Shown here piece by piece: positions 17,730-25,877 of a DNA stretch of 64,000 bases. The notes beneath the pieces were generated by a model. It worked only from the letters and a program-made list of their open reading frames with translations. It was not told the DNA's origin and searched no databases. A program made the translations under genes and the position numbers. The DNA is from an uncultured Megasphaera sp. (lineage in GTDB: Bacteria > Bacillota > Negativicutes > Veillonellales > Megasphaeraceae). The DNA lies in contig CAKPVJ010000002.1 in NCBI GenBank assembly GCA_934193515.1, positions 1 to 64,000 on the forward strand, given 5' to 3'. Within the stretch, counting starts at the first letter, position 1, and the number at the start of each line of letters is the position of its first letter.

Positions 17730-18068
17730 ATGTGGAAAATACTGCATTTCTTTGCTCGTTTTTATACACCAGGAAAATTTATCCGATTTATTCAAGGGAC
17801 AGGACGTCGTATTCGCTTCATGCCCAAACTGCTTGCTATTTTCTACTGCATGCAGGATGAAGATACGCCTAAAGTCGTAAAATTGGCTTTGATGGGGGCT
17901 TTAGGATATGTTATACTGCCGTTCGATTTGATTCCTGACGGCTTTGCCGGTATAGGCTGGCTTGATGACGCTGCTGTGGTTGCTGCTGCGCTTCATTTTG
18001 CGGGTACGTATTTGAAGCCGGAACACAAAGAAAAAGTGCGCCATATGTTTCCGTTTGTAAAATTATAG
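17730..18068 (+). CDS. DUF1232 (YkvA-like) small membrane protein
   Basis: 112 residues. The DUF1232 signature is present: KLALMGALGYVILPFDLIPDGFAGIGWLDDA, a hydrophobic hairpin ending in the conserved P-D-x-I-P-D and DD residues. The N-terminal part is basic and aromatic. Function of the family is unknown; it is often found with stress or envelope genes. It closes the transcript begun at or before the DUF697 gene. Confidence 0.88.
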   Translation: MWKILHFFARFYTPGKFIRFIQGTGRRIRFMPKLLAIFYCMQDEDTPKVVKLALMGALGYVILPFDLIPDGFAGIGWLDDAAVVAAALHFAGTYLKPEHKEKVRHMFPFVKL

Positions 18069-18072
18069 GTAC

Positions 18073-18119
18073 ATAACCAATTTCGAGAAAGAACCCATCT
18101 CGGAATTGGTTATTTTTTC
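18073..18119 (+). terminator. Intrinsic terminator after the DUF1232 gene
   Basis: AATAACCAATT...CGAGA pairs with TCTCG..AATTGGTTATT around a short loop, followed by TTTTTTCTT. Confidence 0.88.
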
Positions 18120-18140
18120 TTAAAATAATAGACAAATCCT

Positions 18141-18169
18141 TTGACAAACATACAGCATCATCGTAAAAT
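18141..18169 (+). promoter_or_regulatory. Consensus promoter of the thioesterase-murI operon
   Basis: TTGACA, 17 bases, TAAAAT, directly after the preceding terminator and about 37 bases before the ATG. This is one of the best -35/-10 pairs in the window. Confidence 0.85.
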
Positions 18170-18205
18170 GATATGAGTGCGTTTTATAATGGGAGTAGAT
18201 AAAAA

Positions 18206-18631
18206 ATGGTTACAGTTATTGAAAAAGTGCGTTTTTATGAAACAGACATGATGGGAATTGCTCACCACTCGAATCATATTCGTTGGTTTGAATGCGGCCG
18301 CTGCGAGTATCTGCGCCAGGCAGGCATTGACTTATTTGAACTCATGGATCAGGGAATACTATTTCCTATCAAACATGTATCGTGTGAATATATTTCGCCC
18401 ATCAATTATGCAGACACCATTGTTATCGAAACCCGTCTTACCAAATTGACACGGGCCCAAATGGTATATTCCTACCGTATTTTACGCAAAGATGACGGAG
18501 CCGTATTAGCAACAGGAACGACACAAAATGTCTTTACACATAAAGATACGGGAGCCGTTGCCCGCTTGGATGATGCACATTATAAAAAGCTGAAAGCATG
18601 GTATGAACAAGAAAAGAAAGCCGTGCAATAA
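18206..18631 (+). CDS. YbgC/4HBT-family acyl-CoA thioesterase
   Basis: 141 residues of the hot-dog fold. The family segment ETDMMGIAHHSNHIRWFECGR contains the catalytic Asp (D14) and the helix that caps the acyl-CoA. Members hydrolyse short or aromatic acyl-CoA thioesters in the cytoplasm. The gene's TAA overlaps an ATG of the next frame (TAATG), but murI is more likely to start 15 bases further on. Confidence 0.9.
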   Translation: MVTVIEKVRFYETDMMGIAHHSNHIRWFECGRCEYLRQAGIDLFELMDQGILFPIKHVSCEYISPINYADTIVIETRLTKLTRAQMVYSYRILRKDDGAVLATGTTQNVFTHKDTGAVARLDDAHYKKLKAWYEQEKKAVQ

Positions 18632-18645
18632 TGGAGGAGTGTTTA

Positions 18646-19449
18646 GTGGATAGGAATACACAACCTATCGGCGTATTTGATTCCGGCGTCGGTGGATTGA
18701 CCGTCGTAAACAAGCTGCGTATGCTGCTGCCGCATGAAAACATTATCTATGTAGGGGATACGAAACGAAATCCTTATGGATCGCGTACACCGGAAGAAAT
18801 CGTATCCTATACGCGGGATATACTGCGGTATATGACTGCGCAGGGCGTTAAATTAGTAGCAATCGGCTGTAATACGGTTACGGCAGTTGCATATGATATC
18901 GTACGCTCAGAAGTGACATATCCGCTGATTGGCATGAGCCGCGGCATTGCTACGGCCAGAGAAATTACGACAACAAAAAAAATTGCTGTTTTTGCAACTG
19001 AATTGACGATTTCCAATCACAGTCATAAAAAAATTGCCGCCGCTGTCGATCCTGAACTTGAAATCATCGAACAGGCCTGCCCGGCATTGGCCAATTTGAT
19101 TGAACGAGGCATTTTAAGCGGAGAAGAAATTATGTCGCCGCTCAGAAAATATACGGCACCGATTATTGCCTCTGGTGCCGACACTGCCATTTTCGGCTGT
19201 ACGCATTTTCCTTTTATTCAGCCGCTGTTTGAAGAATTATGCGGTGATACGATCGCCTTTGTCGATCCGGCCCATGAAATGGCCCTGCAGACATTGGACG
19301 TATTGAAAAAGGATAATCTGCTCAATGAAAATGTTGAAAACGGCTATTTAAAGCTTTGCTTTACAGCTGAACCGGAACGGGGAGGCAGACTGGCGGAACA
19401 TTTAATTCCGTCCAATGAATTTACTGTCGAAAAAATTTCCTTTGCCTAA
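18646..19449 (+). CDS. murI: Glutamate racemase
   Basis: 267 residues; makes D-glutamate for peptidoglycan by interconverting L- and D-Glu without a cofactor. Seen: FDSGVGGLTV near the N-terminus, GDTKRNPYG, and the two catalytic cysteines in C75-NTVTA and G-C185-THFP. GTG 18646 is taken as the start because GGAGGAG (18633-18639) is a ribosome site for it. The ATG at 18631 would sit on that same GGAGG and lack one of its own. Confidence 0.96.
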   Translation: MDRNTQPIGVFDSGVGGLTVVNKLRMLLPHENIIYVGDTKRNPYGSRTPEEIVSYTRDILRYMTAQGVKLVAIGCNTVTAVAYDIVRSEVTYPLIGMSRGIATAREITTTKKIAVFATELTISNHSHKKIAAAVDPELEIIEQACPALANLIERGILSGEEIMSPLRKYTAPIIASGADTAIFGCTHFPFIQPLFEELCGDTIAFVDPAHEMALQTLDVLKKDNLLNENVENGYLKLCFTAEPERGGRLAEHLIPSNEFTVEKISFA

Positions 19450-19501
19450 GAGCAAATATATCGCATATTATTCATATTTTTAGTAAAAGGAGTCTTGAGC
19501 C

Positions 19502-20044
19502 GTGTTACTGTATGTATTAATCAATGTCGTAATTGCCGTTATCGGCATCGTTGCCGTATTGTATCTGTTGTTCCGCCTGTTTGCCTGGCGGCAGGGAGAT
19601 GCCCGCTTTGTTATTGAAGCGCGCCGCCGTGCTCCCTTCACGTTGAAAGAATTGACAACAGATACCGCTGTTTTTGAAACAGAAGTTCCGTTTTATAATG
19701 GCGGACGTCAGTTAGGTACTATCATGGATTTCTATCCCCGTACGCTGCTGCCGCGTGAACAGTATGACAAATGTGTCGTTCATTCACAGCTTGCCAATAA
19801 AGATGCTGAACGTGATGACAATTATTGGGAATCCGTCATTTATAATCCTGGCGACCATGGTAAAATTCGCGTTACGATTGCACTGGTCAGCAAAAATCAT
19901 TCCATTCGTGAAGATTTAAAAACATTCCCGGATATGCCGATTGATTTGGTATATCAAGTTGTTTCTCGTAGTGAATGGTATATCCATAAAGCCCGTATTA
20001 CCTTAAAAGCTACGGAAGTCCAACACGAACTGGAACTACATTAG
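19502..20044 (+). CDS. Single-pass membrane protein of unknown function
   Basis: 180 residues from a GTG start (AAAAGGAG about 9 bases upstream). One N-terminal membrane segment (residues ~3-25, LINVVIAVIGIVAVLYLLF) is followed by a soluble domain of about 150 residues with many beta-prone stretches (FETEVPFYNGG; KIRVTIALVSK; DLVYQVVSRS). I do not recognise a family. It is tightly followed by the CofE-like gene and then rdgB and a phosphodiesterase gene. Confidence 0.8.
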   Translation: MLLYVLINVVIAVIGIVAVLYLLFRLFAWRQGDARFVIEARRRAPFTLKELTTDTAVFETEVPFYNGGRQLGTIMDFYPRTLLPREQYDKCVVHSQLANKDAERDDNYWESVIYNPGDHGKIRVTIALVSKNHSIREDLKTFPDMPIDLVYQVVSRSEWYIHKARITLKATEVQHELELH

Positions 20045-20057
20045 GAGGTATATGGCA

Positions 20058-20732
20058 ATGGCAGAATTAGAATTAATTCCTGTAAAAACAAGAATTCTTA
20101 CAGATAAAGATGATATTGTAGATGTAATTGAAGAATATGCAAAAAAAGATGTCGGCCCCGATGACATTGTTTGCTCTGCAGAAAGTGTCGTTGCGATTAC
20201 ACAGCGCCGGTATACACGTCCGGAAGAATTGACTCCATCCTGGCAGGCACGGTTAATGCGCCGTTTCGTTCCTGGTGAAGGCAGTATGGCAAGCTTATAT
20301 GGCATGCAGGCTGCTATGAACCTGGAAGGGGAATGGAAAATGCTCTTTTGCTTTATCATTGGCTTTTTGGCAAAATTGGTTGGCAAGACCGGCGTCTGGT
20401 ATAATCTGTGCCGTCAGGCATCGCTGACCGATGATGTTACGGGTACCATGCCGCCTTTTGATAAATGCATTGTATATGGCCCGGCTGAACCGGATAAAGT
20501 AGCAGAAAAAATCAAACAGCGTCTGGGCTGCTACGGAGCCTGCGTTGCCGATGTCAACGACTTGAAACGCTCTGCTGTATTGGGCCATTCCCGCGGCTTA
20601 GATCCTAAAGAAATTGCAAAAATTTTAATCGATAATCCCTTTGGCAATGCATCTCAAAAAACGCCGATTGTCATCATTAAAAACTATGCCAAATTTGTAA
20701 AAAATAAGGCCAATACATCGGCGAAAGGATAA
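20058..20732 (+). CDS. CofE-like (F420-0:gamma-glutamyl ligase family) protein
   Basis: 224 residues from the second ATG (20058), which stands nine bases from AGGAGG; the ATG at 20052 is too close to it. The sequence has the F420 ligase layout: an N-terminal LIPVKTRILTDKDD, DDIVCSAESVVAITQRR, an internal VYGPAEPDKVAEKIK and a C-terminal SQKTPIVIIKNY. True CofE adds glutamates to F420-0. The other F420 genes are absent here and the lineage is not a known F420 producer, so a different amide-ligase role is likely. It partners with the upstream membrane-protein gene (13 bases away). Confidence 0.75.
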   Translation: MAELELIPVKTRILTDKDDIVDVIEEYAKKDVGPDDIVCSAESVVAITQRRYTRPEELTPSWQARLMRRFVPGEGSMASLYGMQAAMNLEGEWKMLFCFIIGFLAKLVGKTGVWYNLCRQASLTDDVTGTMPPFDKCIVYGPAEPDKVAEKIKQRLGCYGACVADVNDLKRSAVLGHSRGLDPKEIAKILIDNPFGNASQKTPIVIIKNYAKFVKNKANTSAKG

Positions 20733-20737
20733 AGCAT

Positions 20738-21328
20738 ATGAAGCAGACTATCGTACTGGCTACGCATAACGCTGGTAAGATTCGTGAATTAAAAACGATT
20801 CTGCAGCCGCTGGGATATGATGTAAAAGCGATTCATGAAATTTGTCCTCATATAGAAGAACCAGAAGAAACGGGTACGACCTTTGCTGAAAACGCCCGCC
20901 TGAAAGCAGCGTATTATCTGCAGGCAACAGGACTTCCCTGCCTTGCCGACGATTCCGGCATTATTGCCGATGCGCTGCAAGGGCGCCCTGGCGTTTATTC
21001 TGCACGCTTTGCCGGGCCGGAATGTGACGACGAAAAAAATAATCAGAAGCTGATTCAGGAATTATCTGTTTTTCCGCCGGAAAAACGAACAGCACATTAT
21101 GCCTGCGTTTTAGTTCTTCTCTTTCCAGACGGTCGTGAAATCGAAGCTGAAGGCCGCTGCGAAGGGGTTATTCGTGACTTTTACGCTGGTTCCAATGGGT
21201 TTGGCTACGACCCGTTGTTTTATGTCCCGGATAAAGGAAAAACCATGGCAGAAATGTCTATGGATGAAAAAAACGCGATCAGTCATCGCGGTAAAGCACT
21301 GCGAAAATTGGCAGAGGCGTTATCATGA
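20738..21328 (+). CDS. rdgB: XTP/dITP pyrophosphatase (RdgB/HAM1)
   Basis: 196 residues; removes non-canonical purine triphosphates (ITP, dITP, XTP) before they enter nucleic acids. Motifs: THNAGKIRELK near the N-terminus, LADDSGI in the middle, GFGYDPLF and SHRGKAL near the end, all typical. Its stop overlaps the ATG of the phosphodiesterase gene (ATGA), so the two are coupled. rdgB-yfcE pairs after murI are common in Bacillota. Confidence 0.96.
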   Translation: MKQTIVLATHNAGKIRELKTILQPLGYDVKAIHEICPHIEEPEETGTTFAENARLKAAYYLQATGLPCLADDSGIIADALQGRPGVYSARFAGPECDDEKNNQKLIQELSVFPPEKRTAHYACVLVLLFPDGREIEAEGRCEGVIRDFYAGSNGFGYDPLFYVPDKGKTMAEMSMDEKNAISHRGKALRKLAEALS

Positions 21329-21822
21329 GTAAAGTATATGTCGGTATTGTCAGTGACAGTCACGGACGGTTTGCTGCGTTGGAAAAAATGGTAGAACAAG
21401 CACCCGATGTTGCTGCTTGGATTCACTGCGGTGATTACTGCGAAGATGGCGATGATTTGGCCATATATACAGGGGTTCCTGTATATACTGTACTAGGGAA
21501 TAATGACTTCATGACAGAGACAAACACCCCGGAATACCGGAACATTATGATTGGCGGTATTCATATTGCAGCAATTCACGGTCATCAATGGTACGGCAGA
21601 CAGCGTTTAGAAAAATTAGCGGCGTTGGGAAAGCAAATGGATGCTGCGCTTGTTGTCTTTGGTCATACACATCGCTGGTATTATGAAACGGTAGATGGCA
21701 TGCCGATTTTAAACCCAGGAAGTATTGCACTGCCGCGCGACGGCCGTCAAGGAACCTATGCCATATGCTGCATTGAAAACAGCGTACTGACAGATGTACG
21801 CATGTATGAATTGACCAAGTAA
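21325..21822 (+). CDS. YfcE/MJ0936-family metallophosphodiesterase
   Basis: 165 residues. A calcineurin-like fold with SDSHG (D9, H11), HCGDYCEDGDD, GNND and GHTHRW supplying the two-metal site. Family enzymes hydrolyse phosphodiesters; natural substrates are uncertain. It starts by a four-base overlap with rdgB. Confidence 0.92.
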   Translation: MSKVYVGIVSDSHGRFAALEKMVEQAPDVAAWIHCGDYCEDGDDLAIYTGVPVYTVLGNNDFMTETNTPEYRNIMIGGIHIAAIHGHQWYGRQRLEKLAALGKQMDAALVVFGHTHRWYYETVDGMPILNPGSIALPRDGRQGTYAICCIENSVLTDVRMYELTK

Positions 21823-21867
21823 AACGTAAGTGGATTACTGTAACTCTAAAGTAAAGGTATGGATGAT

Positions 21868-22647
21868 ATGAAAAGTAAAGCAAATAAACTTAAACTATAT
21901 GGTTTCAATAATCTGACCAAAACGCTGAGCTTCAATATGTATGACATCTGTTACGCCGTAAGTGACGAAGCAAGGCAGCAATATATCGAGTATATCGATG
22001 AACAGTACAATGCAGAACGGTTGACGAAAATTTTGAAGAATGTCTCTTCGATTATTGGTGCGCATATTCTGAATGTTGCCAGTCAGGATTACGACCCGCA
22101 GGGCGCCAGTGTCACGATTTTAATTTCTGAAGAAGAAATAGAACAAGCTAAAGATGCTGACGTAGTGTGCCATTTGGATAAAAGCCATTTGACAGTGCAC
22201 ACCTATCCGGAAAGTCATCCGCAAAAAGGCATTATGACGTTTCGGGCAGATATTGACGTTTCTACATGCGGACGTATTTCTCCATTGAATGCTTTAAATT
22301 ATCTTTTAGATAGTTTTGATTCGGATATCGTCACACTGGATTACAGAGTGCGCGGCTTTACGCGGGACGTAAACGGAAAGAAATTGTTTATTGACCATCG
22401 CATCAATTCCATTCAAAATTATATTTCCCAAGCTACACGCAATCGGTATGATATGATTGATGTCAACGTATACCAAGAAAATATTTTCCATACCAAAATG
22501 ATGCTGAAAGAATTTGATTTAAATAACTATCTGTTTAATATAACCAAAGATCAACTGACAGAACGGCAGCAAATACAAATTCACCGTCTTCTGCGCCAGG
22601 AAATGCAGGAAATATTTCATGGACGAAATATGCCGACTATACGGTAA
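21868..22647 (+). CDS. speD: S-adenosylmethionine decarboxylase proenzyme (E. coli type)
   Basis: 259 residues from the ATG at 21868 (AAAGG about 10 bases upstream; ATG 21859 is too near it). SpeD decarboxylates SAM to supply aminopropyl groups for spermidine, leaving methylthioadenosine. It cleaves itself to make a pyruvoyl group: K105-S106 in LDKSHLTVHTYPESHP is the cleavage site, and C134 (DVSTCG) the catalytic acid. The long form with DYRVRGFTRDVNGKK matches the E. coli class rather than the short Bacillus class. No speE is in the window. The class II aldolase gene downstream may act on the by-product. Confidence 0.96.
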   Translation: MKSKANKLKLYGFNNLTKTLSFNMYDICYAVSDEARQQYIEYIDEQYNAERLTKILKNVSSIIGAHILNVASQDYDPQGASVTILISEEEIEQAKDADVVCHLDKSHLTVHTYPESHPQKGIMTFRADIDVSTCGRISPLNALNYLLDSFDSDIVTLDYRVRGFTRDVNGKKLFIDHRINSIQNYISQATRNRYDMIDVNVYQENIFHTKMMLKEFDLNNYLFNITKDQLTERQQIQIHRLLRQEMQEIFHGRNMPTIR

Positions 22648-22711
22648 CCAAAGATCGGCTGCTGTCTGTTACGATTGATGATGACTATCCGGCTAGACCC
22701 GACGAAATACG

Positions 22712-22757
22712 AAGTCTCATGTCCGCACCGTCAAGGTGTTACGCATGAGACTTTTTG
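22712..22757 (+). terminator. Intrinsic terminator of speD
   Basis: AAGTCTCATG pairs with CATGAGACTT, with an inner CACC/GGTG pair, followed by TTTTTG. Confidence 0.88.
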
Positions 22758-22792
22758 TATACCGAGACCCCGTGCTTCCTTGCCGCTAGGCG

Positions 22793-22986
22793 GTGATTCG
22801 TATTTTATTACCGGCTTTGCTTCAGCCAGTGTTATCTGGTTTAGCTGCCTAGCCACTGTAGCCCATATGCTTGGCAGCAAAATCAACAGTATCGTCCTCT
22901 CATGGCTGAACCGCATCTGCGGCGCTGTCATTATTCTCTATGGAATCAAACTGCTCTATACGTTGGTGCAAATGGTTCGAGTGTAA
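22793..22986 (+). pseudogene. C-terminal remnant of a LysE-family exporter
   Basis: About 60 codons ending in TAA read as the last two membrane segments of a LysE/RhtB amino-acid exporter: a FASASVIWF-like segment, then WLNRICGAVIILYGIKLLY, the usual family ending. The first ~140 residues of the family are missing and no start or ribosome site fits. It lies between the speD terminator and the aldolase promoter. Confidence 0.65.
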
Positions 22987-23034
22987 AAATACGGTTTTGT
23001 GAACTCCACGCATGGTACGAGAATTCTTTTTTTA

Positions 23035-23043
23035 TGATATAAT
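23035..23043 (+). promoter_or_regulatory. Extended -10 promoter of the class II aldolase gene
   Basis: TG-A-TATAAT about 60 bases before the start. No clear -35 is visible. Confidence 0.6.
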
Positions 23044-23101
23044 AGAACCATATGAATTTACTGTCATATCAATTCACTTGTAGTTAAGGGAGTGCTATAC
23101 A

Positions 23102-23731
23102 TTGGATACAAAAAAAACGTTATGCAAAATCGGCCGTAAAATGAAAGAAGCTGGGTTGGTGGCAGCTTGTGACGGCAATATCAGCTTTCGCCGTGCAGAT
23201 GGAACGATTGTCATTACACCGTCAGGCGTACCTAAAGGAGAAGTGAAACCGTCTGATTTACTGATACTGGATGCCAACGGCAAGTTGCTAAAAGGGAAGG
23301 GCAAACCTTCTTCCGAAACAGCGCTGCATGTAGAAGTTTATAAAGCCAGACCAGATGTGCAGGCGATTATTCATGCCCACCCGATTGTAGCAACGGCAGT
23401 GACTGTTGCCGGATTGCCCTTTCCCAGCAGTATCGTTACTGAAGGCAGTCTGGTCTTGGGGCCTGTCGTACCGACCGTACCCTATGCAGCTCCGGGGAGC
23501 CAGGAGTTAGCCGCTGCCTGTGCCGAATATGCGAAAAAAGTAAATGTTTTCCTGATGGAACGCCACGGCGCATCGGCACTGGGAAAAGATTTAAATGAAG
23601 CATTAAACCGGATGGAAACCTTGGAAGCTGTCGCCAAAGTATATCGAGCTTCTTTAGCGTTTGCTGTCAATACACATACCTTAGAAGACATCAAACGCAC
23701 GCAGGATTTAGCGTCTCTCTTGGAACGGTAA
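23102..23731 (+). CDS. Class II (zinc) aldolase, FucA/Ald2-like
   Basis: 209 residues, starting at TTG 23102 with AAGGGAG about nine bases upstream; no ATG fits. The FucA active site is intact at nearly the same numbers as in E. coli: E72, zinc ligands H91, H93 (HAHP) and H155 (ERHGA), plus GNIS (25-28) and the TPSG phosphate loop. These enzymes cleave sugar-1-phosphates to dihydroxyacetone phosphate and an aldehyde. No fucose or rhamnose genes are near; speD is just upstream and mtnA lies elsewhere in the window, so cleavage of methylthioribulose-1-phosphate (as by Ald2) is a reasonable inference. Confidence 0.88.
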   Translation: MDTKKTLCKIGRKMKEAGLVAACDGNISFRRADGTIVITPSGVPKGEVKPSDLLILDANGKLLKGKGKPSSETALHVEVYKARPDVQAIIHAHPIVATAVTVAGLPFPSSIVTEGSLVLGPVVPTVPYAAPGSQELAAACAEYAKKVNVFLMERHGASALGKDLNEALNRMETLEAVAKVYRASLAFAVNTHTLEDIKRTQDLASLLER

Positions 23732-23764
23732 CTACAGCATATAAAAACATATAAAACTAAAACG

Positions 23765-23815
23765 GGGCTGTGACAAAATGAGAATTTATAGTCCATTTTG
23801 TCACAGCCCTTTTAC
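23765..23815 (+). terminator. Strong intrinsic terminator between aldolase and rqcH
   Basis: GGGCTGTGACAAAATG and its exact complement form a 16-bp perfect stem with a 13-base loop, followed by TTTTA. Confidence 0.88.
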
Positions 23816-23904
23816 TATGCTGTTTTACGTGCGTAATTTACAGCGTTACGATTCATTTTCTTCAAACTTCAAACAAAAAACTAAAAACGTTTAAAAGAAG
23901 AACT

Positions 23905-23940
23905 GGGTGCATAATGGCAAAAAACGTTATGCTGCACCCT
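23905..23940 (-). terminator. Probable rqcH terminator
   Basis: GGGTGCA and TGCACCC form the stem. On the minus strand a U-rich tract (AGTTCTTCTTTT) follows. The interior pairs only partly. Confidence 0.5.
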
Positions 23941-23965
23941 TGTTTGCATCGACATGACCTAGATG

Positions 23966-25693
23966 CTATTTGGATGCGTCTTTTTTGCTCCAATCTTTAG
24001 GTTCAACCATATACGTTGTTTGATTTTCAAAAATAACAAAGCCAGGTGCCGCATGAGCTGGTTTCTTTACGTTACGCACCAATGTGCAGTCTACTTCGAC
24101 TTTGGAACTATTGCGGCTCTTGCTGTAATAGGCGGCTAACTGCGCGGCCATTAGGATTTGTTTTTCTGTTGGCTGTACACGATGGCAGGCTAGGATGACA
24201 TGAGAGCCGGTTTGATTTTTTACATGGAACCATAAATCATAGGGATGGGCTTTTTTGGTCGTTAAGAAATCATTCTGCCGGTTGTTTCGTCCTACCCAAA
24301 CAGCTAATCCATCGGCATCAACGGTCAAAATATGTTGGGAAAATTCACGTTTCATTTTATCTTTAGACGAAGAAGCAATCAGCCCCATTTGTTTCATTTC
24401 TGCTTTGATGTCTGCGACTTCTCCCTTACTGCCAATATTTTCCAACGCATATTCCAAGGAATAGAGGTACTCTAAATGGCGTTGATTTTCTTCATGCAGC
24501 TCGGCTGATTTTTGTTTGCGGTTTCGCATTTTTGTATATTTTTTGTAGTACCGGTTGGCATTATCCGTCATGGAGTACGCTGGTTCCAGGGAAATCGTAA
24601 GGGATTCCTGCTGCTCTGACAGCAAGTTTTTTACGGTAATGCTTTTTTCATGGTCATGCTTTTCATATGCGTAAATCATCAGCAAGTCGCCGTACAATTT
24701 ATACGTATCCATTTTATCGGTTTCTTTTAGTTCTGCAGCAATGCGTTTGATTTTACGCTTTTGTTTTTCGATGAGCTTAGCGACCCGTTTCTGCATGATT
24801 TCTTGTTCACCGTTTAAGCTGCGGTGTGTCGCTTGGTATTCATCTAAATATTCTTCAATAAGGGAAAAATGGCGCCGTGGATATTGACGCAGGCTTTCTA
24901 ATTCCAAGGGAAAAATGACTTCTTTATTCTTTACGGTATATACATAGGCGCCGGAAATATGCTGCAGTTCTTTGCCAAATGTTTCAACGGCCCGGCACCA
25001 TGTGAATTTATCTGCTGGTGACAGCGTATCTACTGTTTGATTTTTCTGGAGATTTGTACGGTATGCCAATTCATCCAGCACAATTGTACTCATGCCGTTA
25101 AACCGTTTCAGCATCCATTTTCCCAACGGTTCGTCTGTGCCGGTCTGCATCATATCGGCTAATTCTTCGGCAGAAAACGCGAAGGGATCCATTCGCATAA
25201 AATTAGGCGGAAAATCATACGGTTCTTTAGGGGCAATGGTCCGCAGTGCTTGTTTATCCTTACGTGTTTTAATTAGTGCTTCAATAATGGTGCCGTTTTC
25301 TGTAAAAATAACGTTGCTGTATTTTCCCATCAGTTCGACATGAATTTTACGGGTTGCCAGCCGACCGGATATATCCAGTACGTCTACAGTGATTTCAATG
25401 AGACGGTCCAAATGCAGCTGCTGAATCGATGCAATGCGCCCGTTTTCATAGTATTTCCGCAGGAACATACACAGTCCTGTCGGGATATCCGGCGTAGGGG
25501 GCATTTTTTTTGCGATATACAGGCGCGGCGAATCATCCAGCGTCATGATGAGATGATGAATACCTGTTTCATTAAATATACGAAAATAAAGAGAACGGCC
25601 GTCCAACTGATAAATTTTGGATATTTGTCCTCCTTGTAATATATCTTTCAGTTCATTTGTAATGCCATGTAATGTAATACCATCGAGATTCAT
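23966..25693 (-). CDS. rqcH: RqcH/NFACT-family ribosome quality-control factor
   Basis: 575 residues from the ATG at 25693 (GAGGAG upstream; opening MNLDGITLHGITNEL as in the family). RqcH binds stalled 50S subunits carrying peptidyl-tRNA and adds C-terminal alanine tails for degradation. Seen: the N-terminal NFACT-N domain with LDDSPRLYIA and LRKYYENGRI, a middle coiled coil (about residues 275-430), and the C-terminal NFACT-R domain with VGRNNRQNDFLTTK and DLWFHVKNQTGSHVIL. Older databases call it fibronectin-binding protein A. The frame stays open 44 codons upstream, but nothing supports a longer protein. Confidence 0.93.
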   Translation of the reverse strand: MNLDGITLHGITNELKDILQGGQISKIYQLDGRSLYFRIFNETGIHHLIMTLDDSPRLYIAKKMPPTPDIPTGLCMFLRKYYENGRIASIQQLHLDRLIEITVDVLDISGRLATRKIHVELMGKYSNVIFTENGTIIEALIKTRKDKQALRTIAPKEPYDFPPNFMRMDPFAFSAEELADMMQTGTDEPLGKWMLKRFNGMSTIVLDELAYRTNLQKNQTVDTLSPADKFTWCRAVETFGKELQHISGAYVYTVKNKEVIFPLELESLRQYPRRHFSLIEEYLDEYQATHRSLNGEQEIMQKRVAKLIEKQKRKIKRIAAELKETDKMDTYKLYGDLLMIYAYEKHDHEKSITVKNLLSEQQESLTISLEPAYSMTDNANRYYKKYTKMRNRKQKSAELHEENQRHLEYLYSLEYALENIGSKGEVADIKAEMKQMGLIASSSKDKMKREFSQHILTVDADGLAVWVGRNNRQNDFLTTKKAHPYDLWFHVKNQTGSHVILACHRVQPTEKQILMAAQLAAYYSKSRNSSKVEVDCTLVRNVKKPAHAAPGFVIFENQTTYMVEPKDWSKKDASK

Positions 25694-25732
25694 CGTTCTT
25701 ATCTCCTCTTCTGTCTTTAGAAAATTACTTTT

Positions 25733-25741
25733 ATCATACCA
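25733..25741 (-). promoter_or_regulatory. Extended -10 promoter of rqcH
   Basis: On the minus strand TGG-TATGAT lies about 40 bases before the ATG. Confidence 0.5.
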
Positions 25742-25877
25742 TGAATAGGGGATTCTGAGTAGAGAACAGGCTATTTTCTCTAAAAAATATCGATTTTTTT
25801 CTGAAAGAACATAGACCAAACTCATAATTTAAGCTATACTAATATTTTAGAATGATACGATAAAGGAGGTCCTCATA

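Noticed and set aside
20058..20732. True F420-0:glutamate ligase (cofE)
   Set aside because: Family resemblance only; no F420 context and no other support, so the symbol was withheld.
25694..25825. Longer RqcH N-terminus
   Set aside because: The upstream codons are low in similarity and include the promoter; the family begins at MNLDGITLHG.
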